A stretch of 64,000 nucleotides of DNA from Kovacikia minuta CCNUW1 (GTDB lineage: Bacteria > Cyanobacteriota > Cyanobacteriia > Leptolyngbyales > Leptolyngbyaceae), in contig NZ_CP083582.1 in NCBI RefSeq assembly GCF_020091585.1, positions 682,001-746,000 of the forward strand. Reading direction: 5' to 3'. Below the pieces are notes generated by a model. The model had not been told where the DNA came from, did not search any database, and was given only the letters and a program-made list of their open reading frames with translations. The position numbers and the translations under genes were made by a program. Positions within the stretch are counted from its first letter, which is position 1. Each line of letters opens with the position of its first letter. This document shows, piece by piece, positions 38,223-44,800 of the stretch.

Positions 38223-38404
38223 GACAAAGGAAAGCAAGCCTAGCAAGCCGCTGTCGAGGCAAATTATGTTTTGTAAACAGCAGTTTTAATGCGTTGGCTC
38301 GCTTACATTAGCCATAGTGATCCTTGCATTTGTTTGACAGCAGGAAATCACCATCAATCAAGTGGGTAGCCTAATTTGACTTGCATCTACAGGAAGTTAT
38401 TCCT

Positions 38405-38531
38405 TAAGTAAGGCAGTGTCGGAACGGAGGAACCATCTTCCAGGGGCTAATCTCGGAATTCCGAGAGAGACACCTTCCAGTCTTAGCCCGTCAGCTAACT
38501 CCGTCGGCTATGGGAGGAGTATCCAAGACTA
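38405..38531 (+). ncRNA. ydaO/yuaA-type c-di-AMP riboswitch
   Basis: The leader contains the conserved blocks of the ydaO class in correct order: ggaacggaggaacca (38421-38435), gggg-cuaauc (38443-38452), a variable hairpin (ctcggaattccgag, 38452-38465), then ccgucagcuaac (38489-38500) with uccgucggcu. The last block is close to the family's most constant sequence, CCGUCAGCUAACCUCG. The class binds two c-di-AMP molecules and usually switches genes off when the signal is high. It precedes a universal-stress-protein gene on the same strand. Confidence 0.85.
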
Positions 38532-38614
38532 TCGCTTTAGCGGCAGTGGTCAAGGGAGTCTCCGGTAGACCCAACCTTAAAGTATCCGAGGGTTGCTGGT
38601 CTGTTACCTGACCC

Positions 38615-38645
38615 ACCTCTCCAAACCCCCCTATACCTGAGAGGT
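38615..38645 (+). promoter_or_regulatory. hairpin that can sequester the ribosome site
   Basis: acctctc (38615-38621) pairs with gagaggt (38639-38645). The right arm contains the gagg that precedes the GTG start at 38653. There is no downstream T-run, so control by masking the ribosome site is more plausible than termination. Confidence 0.5.
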
Positions 38646-38652
38646 TTAAACC

Positions 38653-39336
38653 GTGAATATCTTATCTGTGCTTGCGCGTCTTGAGGATGCGTTGGGTTGT
38701 GTTGGTCTGGCAAAGCAGATGATTCTGCTGCCCCAGAAAACCTCAGTCAACTTTTCTCCTCGAAAGGAGATCAATTTAGTGGTTGGGTATAATGGCTCTC
38801 CCCAAAGCCAAACCGCTCTCGATTTAACGCTTTGGATTGCCCATCAGACGCGTCTGGCAACCCGTACACAGGTTACAGTCCAGGTTGTTTATGTGGTTAA
38901 CCTGGAAACTGAATGTGGTCGATCGCCCTATGAACACCAGATCGCTCCGGCTAATTTTAGCAGCAGAAAATCGGTGGCACGGCGTCAGGTTGAAGCTTAT
39001 GGTAATGCTGCACAACACCCACGGACAAACAGTGCGATCGCCGAATTGCCCGTCCTGAACGAGCAGCCTGAGCAGCCTCAGTCCTGCCAGGTTGAGCAGT
39101 TTGATCAAGCCGATCGTATTCTCTGGCAAGCCCGTCATCTAGCAGATGAGTGGCGCGGGTCGCTCAAAACTCACCTGCGGTTTGGGCAGGTTGCCAAAGA
39201 AATTCGCGATGTCGTAATCGCGGAGTCGGCATCTTTATTACTCCTGGGATGCAATTCTTCAGACAATCCAGTTGTTCAACAACTTGGCACTGAATTTCCC
39301 TGTCCGATTTTGGGAATTCCACCCGCAACTCAATAA
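38653..39336 (+). CDS. universal-stress-protein family protein under riboswitch control
   Basis: A 227-residue protein with a GTG start. The fold begins with INLVVGYNGSPQSQTALDLTL and VTVQVVYVV, the first two strands of the USP alpha/beta fold. After a long Gln/Pro-rich insert (~95-150) it resumes with WQARHLADEWRG, TLRFG-like LKTHLRFGQVAKEIRD and ESASLLLLGCNSSD. The ATP-binding G-x2-G-x9-G(S/T) motif is not obvious, so nucleotide binding is doubtful. The first ~35 residues are an extension. Being downstream of a c-di-AMP riboswitch suggests a role in osmotic, potassium or envelope stress (inference). Confidence 0.8.
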   Translation: MNILSVLARLEDALGCVGLAKQMILLPQKTSVNFSPRKEINLVVGYNGSPQSQTALDLTLWIAHQTRLATRTQVTVQVVYVVNLETECGRSPYEHQIAPANFSSRKSVARRQVEAYGNAAQHPRTNSAIAELPVLNEQPEQPQSCQVEQFDQADRILWQARHLADEWRGSLKTHLRFGQVAKEIRDVVIAESASLLLLGCNSSDNPVVQQLGTEFPCPILGIPPATQ

Positions 39337-39389
39337 AATTAAAAATTAAAAATTGAACGTATCTTGTAGAGACGCGATTAATTGCGTCT

Positions 39390-40373
39390 CTACTGGCGTT
39401 TAATGCGATCGATTTCTCGCTGAAGTTCCTCAATCTGCCGACGCAGTTCATTCACTTCTGCCTGGGCTGTTGGGGGAGTTCCCACATTCGTTTCAAACTC
39501 GACTTCGACCGATCCTTCTGCTCCAGCACGGGGGTAGTTTCCAGCTTTGATCTGGCGATACTCCTCAGAAATTGCCCACTCTCGTAAAAAGTGAACCCGT
39601 TCTACCGTAAATGGGTGGCTTAGAAAAACGCCCTGGGAAAGGTTGTTATAAACCAAAAACTTATAGATCTGGTTCAGACCATCCTGATCCAGATTTTGAT
39701 AGCGCTCCGACTGGCGGATGAATTCTTCCAGGCTGATTTCGTGGGCGTGGTTGCTACTCCCACCAGCGATTTTCATCATGGAACACATCACAGGGTTCAG
39801 ATCGTCCATCACCAGAAGGGAGGCGCGATCGGCAGATAGTTCTGCCTTCCGCAGCCATTCATAAAAAGCAACCAATAACCCGGTGGTGATCAGCTCACTG
39901 AAGCCAAAGGTCATTCTTGCCAATCCTGAGACTGCCATTGTCGTCCAGATTGCCATTTGCATCAGGGTAGAGTGACCACATTTGATGTGCCCCAGTTCAT
40001 GGGCAATCACCGATCGCAACTCAGCTTCATTCAGAAGATCCAGCAATCCCGTGTTAATGGTCATACAGGGATGTTCCTGCCCTAATGCATAGGCATTCAC
40101 AACGGGATTCTGGGACACGAATAAATCGGGTTCGGGATGAACGTCCAAATCCCGCATACACTCCCGCAAAATTTGATAAACGTTTGCATACTGGCGTGGT
40201 CCGACCTGTATGCTGTTACCCATTTGAAAAATAAATTGGGGTCGTTCGGAAAGAAACTCGACAAATTTGCGGGCAACCAGGTCAAACCCCGGAACATTTC
40301 GGAGCGCTTGTTCTGCCTGTCGATCTAAAGGATGCCGAAAAGCTTCGCTAGAAATTCCCGTATAGGTGGGCAT
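39390..40373 (-). CDS. M48-family zinc metalloprotease (HtpX/Ste24-like)
   Basis: A 327-residue peptidase. The zinc site is VIAHELGHIKCGH (His125, Glu126, His129) with the third ligand likely Glu in AELSADRASLLVMDD. Hydrophobic helices near 140-170 (MAIWTTMAVSGLARMTF and ITTGLLVAFYEW) could associate with the membrane. The C-terminal ~40 residues form a coiled coil (AEVNELRRQIEELQREIDRI). The family degrades or processes misfolded membrane proteins. A short inverted repeat (tagagacgcgattaattgcgtctcta, in part) lies just after the stop codon and may end the transcript. Confidence 0.9.
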   Translation of the reverse strand: MPTYTGISSEAFRHPLDRQAEQALRNVPGFDLVARKFVEFLSERPQFIFQMGNSIQVGPRQYANVYQILRECMRDLDVHPEPDLFVSQNPVVNAYALGQEHPCMTINTGLLDLLNEAELRSVIAHELGHIKCGHSTLMQMAIWTTMAVSGLARMTFGFSELITTGLLVAFYEWLRKAELSADRASLLVMDDLNPVMCSMMKIAGGSSNHAHEISLEEFIRQSERYQNLDQDGLNQIYKFLVYNNLSQGVFLSHPFTVERVHFLREWAISEEYRQIKAGNYPRAGAEGSVEVEFETNVGTPPTAQAEVNELRRQIEELQREIDRIKRQ

Positions 40374-40380
40374 TCGTAAC

Positions 40381-40618
40381 TCCTGGGGGGGTGAGGGGAA
40401 AGGATAAAGGATAAAGGATAAAAGGGAAGATGAGGGAGGTGGGGGAGAAAGGGGTGTGGGGTTTGAGGGCTTCGACGGGAGCGCTCAGCCGAACGGCGGG
40501 GAGGATGGGGAGGAGATGGTTTCGTCCTTTGGACAGTTTAGCCTGTGTCAATTCTGAGGGTGATCACGATCGGAAGCGGACATCCCCTACACCCCACACC
40601 CTACACCCCACACCCCGT
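40381..40618. repeat. short tandem repeats between the protease and mocA-like genes
   Basis: aaggata, gggaggtg and acacccc units. The last run enters the 3' end of the nucleotidyltransferase gene, encoding its final residues. Confidence 0.75.
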
Positions 40619-41218
40619 CTTAATGCGATGTACCTCCCTTGAACGAGAATTGCGATAGTGTTCTGGGGTATTCAGGTCGATCAAGATTTCTGGGGTGTTC
40701 AGTTCCACCTGTTGAATTGCTGTGTGCCACATTTTGACAATTTGCCGTAAGCCCAGGGTTTCTTCGTTCAGGGTGTCCAGCAAAGACAGCGCACTTGCAG
40801 AAAACAGTAGGGGATGCCCCAGTTTGCCCTGATGTGTGGGTGCAATCATGAGGGCGTTGGAAGTCAGGTGAGCTTGAATCAACGATCGATAAATCCAGTT
40901 GGGGCGGGGTTGGTCTACGGCAGAAATTAACAACCCTGACAGTGATGGTGGAAGATGCTGCAATCCAATCTGGATTGAACTCACCTTTCCATTGGCGGAA
41001 CAGGGATTAATCAGGATTTGTGTTTCAGGGGGACAGTCCCGTTGGCGATCGCAGTTATGCGTCCCCAGTACAACAATTGGTGTCATGCCAGCCATCTGGA
41101 GTTGCTCTACTTGATAGGACAGCAAAGTTTTGCCATTGAGCCAGGGCAATCCCGCTTTGCAAGTTCCCATTCGGGTTGAGGCTCCTGCTGCCAGGACGAT
41201 CGCAGAATAGCCAACCAT
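40601..41218 (-). CDS. molybdenum cofactor nucleotidyltransferase (MocA/MobA-like)
   Basis: A 205-residue nucleotidyltransferase. The N-terminal nucleotide-binding signature is IVLAAGASTRMGTCKAGLPW, followed by TLLSYQVEQLQMAGMTPIVV and the metal-binding Asp in LISAVDQPRP. GKLGHPLLFSASAL is typical of MocA, which adds CMP to molybdopterin for xanthine-dehydrogenase-type enzymes. An XdhC-family gene lies 1.05 kb upstream on the same strand, which supports that role. The last few codons are in repeat DNA. A MobA-like GMP role cannot be excluded. Confidence 0.82.
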   Translation of the reverse strand: MVGYSAIVLAAGASTRMGTCKAGLPWLNGKTLLSYQVEQLQMAGMTPIVVLGTHNCDRQRDCPPETQILINPCSANGKVSSIQIGLQHLPPSLSGLLISAVDQPRPNWIYRSLIQAHLTSNALMIAPTHQGKLGHPLLFSASALSLLDTLNEETLGLRQIVKMWHTAIQQVELNTPEILIDLNTPEHYRNSRSREVHRIKTGCGV

Positions 41219-41221
41219 AGA

Positions 41222-41599
41222 TTAAAAATCTAGAATTTCTTTGATAACACTCTTTAAGTCTGCATCAGTAGGTCGTTTTGCAAACTGCTCATGACTGTAA
41301 ATCCAAACCAGCCTGATTGTATAAGTAGTTGAGTTTATCAAATACATTAACCTAATTTGCCCAGATGCCCCTTTTGCAACCCAGAGTTCCAGCTTATGAA
41401 ATGTCCACCCTTCTGGTAAGTGAATTTTCCCCGGTAAAGGTTCATTACGAGAATTGTTGGGGTATTGATCGTCAATCAAATCCTCTAAAGTCTTTGCAAT
41501 GAGTTCAATAAAGCTGCCCTTGTGGACTTTTGCAAGTTTCTTGAAAGAACGTTTGAAATTGTCTGATTCTTCAATCGAGAAGGGAGTTGAGCCAGTCAT
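41222..41599 (-). CDS. RelE/ParE-superfamily toxin
   Basis: About 125 residues from MTGSTPFSIEESDNFKRSF; a start at 41647 would give 16 more residues and is less likely. The pattern FKRSFKKLAKVHKG, followed by an amphipathic helix, FHKLELWVAKGASGQIRLMY and YTIRLVWIYSHEQFAKRP, is that of RelE/HigB-like mRNA interferases, with a basic Arg in the central strand. The gene overlaps the end of the Panacea-domain gene by 29 bases, the usual arrangement for coupled toxin-antitoxin expression. Confidence 0.75.
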   Translation of the reverse strand: MTGSTPFSIEESDNFKRSFKKLAKVHKGSFIELIAKTLEDLIDDQYPNNSRNEPLPGKIHLPEGWTFHKLELWVAKGASGQIRLMYLINSTTYTIRLVWIYSHEQFAKRPTDADLKSVIKEILDF

Positions 41600-42158
41600 G
41601 CACTTCTCCCTTCCTGATCCGATTGAAAGATTTTGCAGCAAGTGCATTCTTCAAAACTTCAGACATTGCTGCATTATATGTAGGGTTATCACGCTCAATC
41701 AGATCAAGCTTTTGGTAGCCTAATGCTTTCATGTCATCCGGTAGAATTGGCTCTATTGAACTTCCCTCAGGAGATAGACCCCTACGCGCGCGCTTCCAGG
41801 GAAATTCTCCATGAGTCATATCACTCAAGCGATAAGCATGGTAGCCACCGAAGTATTCCCAAACTTTTTCTAAAAGCTCTTTTTCGTCAGATGGAAGTTG
41901 CGACAAAGATGCTTCGCGAGGGATTGGTAACTGTTTAGCTTCGAAATCACTGTAGAACCTGTAAGCAGGAGGACAAACTGGCCCATAACGCCATGCTTGG
42001 ATTTCTTCTTCAAACAGGGGTTCGTTGTATAGCGCCAAATGTATGCTTTGAGCATAGTACAGAAGCTTCTGAACCTTCATATTGGTCATTTCAGCTTCGA
42101 TACCATCCTCATAAGCTCTCATAATGAAGTAGCGAGCCGCATTGAGACAGTTAATCAT
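41571..42158 (-). CDS. Panacea-domain (DUF4065, SocA/GepA-like) antitoxin
   Basis: A 195-residue protein. MKVQKLLYYAQSIHLALY followed by PLFEEEIQAWRYGPVCPPAY is the hallmark of the DUF4065/Panacea domain, used as an antitoxin against many unrelated toxins. A second conserved part is YGGYH-like FGGYHAYRLSDMTHGEFPW. The C-terminal ~35 residues (AMSEVLKNALAAKSFNRI) probably contact the toxin. It is first in a two-gene unit with the RelE-like gene. The unit sits between two molybdenum-cofactor genes on the same strand. Confidence 0.85.
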   Translation of the reverse strand: MINCLNAARYFIMRAYEDGIEAEMTNMKVQKLLYYAQSIHLALYNEPLFEEEIQAWRYGPVCPPAYRFYSDFEAKQLPIPREASLSQLPSDEKELLEKVWEYFGGYHAYRLSDMTHGEFPWKRARRGLSPEGSSIEPILPDDMKALGYQKLDLIERDNPTYNAAMSEVLKNALAAKSFNRIRKGEVHDWLNSLLD

Positions 42159-42272
42159 AGCTCAACCCCCGCAGCCTCTAAATAAACGCTTCATCCTAAC
42201 AAATTTGCAGAATATTCACCATCTAGCTATTATAAACGAATTATAGAAATAGTACAAATATATCATTATGTC

Positions 42273-43307
42273 TCACAAGCTCCTTTCTCTGACAGGCGAT
42301 TGCTCTACCTGTCCCGGCTTGGATGAAAGAGGTAAACCCGTACCACCCCGACGCACTTTAATCAATTCGGCGCAAATGCTAACAGCAATTTCTTCTGGGG
42401 TTAATGCTCCAATATCCAGCCCGATCGGTGCATGAATGGTTTGTGGCGATGCAATAAATTGCGTCTCTGCATCCAGGTTCATTTCCTGCTGCAAGGTATG
42501 CAAAACCGTTTTCACCCGTTTTTCGCTGCCAATCATACCGATATATTTGATTTCTCGTTGGACTAAAAGTTGTAATGCTGCCAGGTCATGCCTGTATCCC
42601 CGTGTTACCAGGGCGGCGTAGAGTTCGGGCATCTCTGGTACAGAATCGAGTGCTTCTGAAATTGGCTGTGCCAGAATTGCTGCTGCCTCTGGAAAACGCT
42701 GAGAATTGGCAAATTCGGGGCGATCGTCCTGTACCAGGATTCGGAATCCACATTGGTAGGCAATGTGAGCTAAAGGAACCGCAACGTGACCTGCGCCAAT
42801 AATCAGCAGGGTGGGGGGGGAGAGGAGAGGTTCGAGGAGAAATGAGGGATGAAGGATGGGGGATGAAGGGGGTGGTTCGGTGGGAGGTGGGAGGTGGAGG
42901 TGGGGCGATCGATCTTGTTCAAAAGGGGTTACGAGTGTTCCTGATTTGCCCGATTTCAGGCGCTCAATGATTTGATTGACAAGTACCCATGCAGTTTCTC
43001 CCTGCCAGCGTTCTAACCAGACCTGCATCATGCCTCCACAAACACCCTGCGTTTCCCGCTGGGGTGCCCCCGACAGATCAATTTCAACGAATTGCTTCTC
43101 GCCTGTTTCCAGAACCGATCGTGCTTGTCGAATTACCTTCGCTTCTCCTGCTCCACCCCCGATCGTCCCAATGATGCTGCCATCTGCCCGAATTACCATC
43201 TTTGCACCCACTTCCCTGGGGACCGATCCCTTAATCCGGGCAACCGTTGCCAGCACAACGGGTTGCTGTTTCAAAGCTTCAGCCATCTGTTGGTAAAACT
43301 CAAGCAT
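42273..43307 (-). CDS. XdhC/CoxI-family molybdenum cofactor insertion protein
   Basis: A 344-residue protein that delivers sulfurated cofactor to xanthine-dehydrogenase-like enzymes. The N-terminal domain contains VARIKGSVPREVGAKMVI, GTIGGGAGEAKV and TQGVCGGMMQVWLE with the conserved Cys. The C-terminal Rossmann domain begins LLIIGAGHVAVPLAHIA and includes VQDDRPEFAN and YIGMIGSEKRVKTV. Between them is a ~35-residue Pro/Ser/His-rich insert from short-repeat DNA (HLHLPPPTEPPPSS). No molybdoenzyme gene is in the window. Confidence 0.9.
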   Translation of the reverse strand: MLEFYQQMAEALKQQPVVLATVARIKGSVPREVGAKMVIRADGSIIGTIGGGAGEAKVIRQARSVLETGEKQFVEIDLSGAPQRETQGVCGGMMQVWLERWQGETAWVLVNQIIERLKSGKSGTLVTPFEQDRSPHLHLPPPTEPPPSSPILHPSFLLEPLLSPPTLLIIGAGHVAVPLAHIAYQCGFRILVQDDRPEFANSQRFPEAAAILAQPISEALDSVPEMPELYAALVTRGYRHDLAALQLLVQREIKYIGMIGSEKRVKTVLHTLQQEMNLDAETQFIASPQTIHAPIGLDIGALTPEEIAVSICAELIKVRRGGTGLPLSSKPGQVEQSPVRERSL

Positions 43308-43560
43308 GGGGATAGAAGGTGGCAGGTGGTAGGTGGTAGGTGGTAGGTGGTAGGTGGTAGGTGGCAGGTGGCAGGTGGCAGGTGGCAGGTGGTAGGGACA
43401 GGATAAAGGATAAAGAATAAAAACTCACTCCTCGCTCCCCCTTCTGCCCTCTGCCCTCTGCCTTCTGCCTTTCGTATATCAAGAGCCAGGAGCCAGAATG
43501 GAAGTTCCTCCTGACTCCTGGGTTGAGGTTCACGTTAGAGCCTAACACCTGATACCGGTT
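43308..43560. repeat. aggtggt/aggtggc repeat tract
   Basis: About a dozen consecutive ggtggta/ggtggca heptamers (43318-43394), then aaggata and ctctgcc units. This is one of the clearest STRR tracts here. No gene is visible. Confidence 0.88.
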
Positions 43561-43570
43561 CCCTGCCTCC

Positions 43571-43957
43571 TCATGCCAGGGAAGAAACCTGAGACTGGGT
43601 TGCCTGCCATAGCTTCAGGACAAAGAACTCGGTGCGATTGGAGAACGCCGTGATAAACATCCCTTCGTGGGCATCGGCACTCTCAGCAACCCAGCTTCCC
43701 TGCACACTGACTTCCACAAACTCGTCATCCACAGGGGTAACTGTAATGACCTGGCTTTGCTCCAGTCGCAACGCCATCTCCAGATGGGCAAGTCCGGGAA
43801 CATCCACAGGCAACAGGAAGGATGCTTTACCCGGTTCGATGTGCAGTCTTTGTCCCGCCCGCAGTGCCAGGACAACCCGCTGAGCTACCAGCGTTTCCAG
43901 AGGAGTCGCCATCCGCTCCAGGTGCAATCCAACATCGGTGTAAGTCAACTTCAACAT
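43571..43957 (-). CDS. alr0857-like cyanobacterial hypothetical protein
   Basis: A 128-residue protein that appears to match the cyanobacterial family named after alr0857. It is beta-rich: LKLTYTDVGLHLERM, AQRVVLALRAGQRLHIEP, ASFLLPVDVPGLAHLE, EFVEVSVQGSWVAES. No signal peptide or membrane segment is present. Function is unknown. A ribosome-site-like aggaggc precedes the ATG. Confidence 0.7.
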   Translation of the reverse strand: MLKLTYTDVGLHLERMATPLETLVAQRVVLALRAGQRLHIEPGKASFLLPVDVPGLAHLEMALRLEQSQVITVTPVDDEFVEVSVQGSWVAESADAHEGMFITAFSNRTEFFVLKLWQATQSQVSSLA

Positions 43958-44020
43958 CCTGTGTGCCTCCTTTTTAGGGTAGGGGGGAAGGGGTGTGGGG
44001 TGAGGGAGATGCGATCAAAA

Positions 44021-44051
44021 ACCCCCGCTTCTGAAACTCAGAAGCGGGGGT
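44021..44051 (-). terminator. strong intrinsic terminator
   Basis: A 14-base perfect stem (acccccgcttctga / tcagaagcgggggt) with a 3-base loop. On the minus strand it is followed by tttt. It lies 25 bases after the stop codon of the small gene at 44076-44297. Confidence 0.8.
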
Positions 44052-44075
44052 GGCAGTTTAGTCATACTGTTTGCC

Positions 44076-44297
44076 TTATGTGGGTGCCAGCTTACGCCTG
44101 CACCTCCCGCTCTGGATCAAATCATCCGAATTCAACCATTCTTGAATGGCACTAATATTCCTGCCGCCGCCAATGGATTTGCCGCAAACGAGTTGCACCA
44201 TTCCTCCAAACGCATACAGCACAACGGTTGCCGTCAGCCCCAGGGCGGGTCGGCGATGCGTTGCGCTGTGTAAGGTCGGTAGGAGAGTGCGGATCAT
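44076..44297 (-). CDS. small conserved-looking hypothetical protein
   Basis: 73 residues. A membrane-like helix (LGLTATVVLYAFGGMVQLV) is followed by GGGRNISAIQEWLNSDD, which has the look of a real protein rather than chance coding. The C-terminus is basic. A strong terminator lies just downstream on the same strand, which supports expression. No family is named. Confidence 0.55.
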   Translation of the reverse strand: MIRTLLPTLHSATHRRPALGLTATVVLYAFGGMVQLVCGKSIGGGRNISAIQEWLNSDDLIQSGRCRRKLAPT

Positions 44298-44373
44298 GGA
44301 AGGTCAAAAAATTAAATCTACTGTTTACATACTACAGATGTAGTATTTGTTTGTCCACTCTTTTAAGGAACAA

Positions 44374-44481
44374 GAATTAAATAACATCGACTTTTGTAGG
44401 TTGGGTTGAGTTCGCGAAACCCAACACCCCGCAGATGTTGGGTTTCATACTTCAACCCAACCTACGCAGGTTATTTAATTC
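44374..44481. repeat. 108-base nested palindrome, MITE-like
   Basis: Outer arms gaattaaataac (44374-44385) and gttatttaattc (44470-44481) enclose gtaggttgggttgag (44396-44410) and its near complement ending cctac (44465), with inner gaaacccaaca / tgttgggtttc. A degenerate relative is at 54388-54454. The whole could fold as a long hairpin. Confidence 0.7.
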
Positions 44482-44491
44482 GCAATCCTAA

Positions 44492-44614
44492 GCAAGGAAG
44501 TGGCACAAGTGGGAATACATCGCTGATAAAGGCAATTACGGAAAACCGAAGCGGTGGATTAAAAAGTTCCAGGGTCTAGAACTGAATGCTTCGCCCGTAC
44601 AGAATCCATCGTGA
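44492..44614 (+). pseudogene. orphan 40-codon coding-like fragment
   Basis: A stop-bounded frame lacking a start codon reads WEYIADKGNYGKPKRWIKK then FQGLELNAS. Its amino-acid make-up looks protein-like, so it may be a gene remnant, but no family was recognised. The remainder of the 503-base gap 44298-44800 holds only the two palindromes listed. Confidence 0.25.
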
Positions 44615-44711
44615 TGTAATTGAATTCGCGATCCTGAGCCACAGCCCTGTGGTGTGAGGTTAATCCAAATAAAACCGACGATAGGTGAATAGCCCTGACT
44701 TAGTGGATTTA

Positions 44712-44744
44712 AGATCCCCGGATTCTTTAAGAATCCGGGGATCT
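44712..44744. repeat. perfect 16-1-16 palindrome
   Basis: agatccccggattctt, one T, then its exact complement. The arms resemble those at 13268-13334, indicating a dispersed palindromic family. It sits 57 bases after the fruA stop codon and may serve as its terminator. Confidence 0.7.
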
Positions 44745-44800
44745 AGGCACCTGATTTTTGCTTGTTTCAGTGCCATTCGACTGTAGGTTAATCCTCTGGC

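Noticed and set aside
43318-43394. Tandem ggtggta/ggtggca units resembling a CRISPR array
   Set aside because: Units are 7 bases with no unique spacers, and no cas genes are near. They are short tandem repeats.
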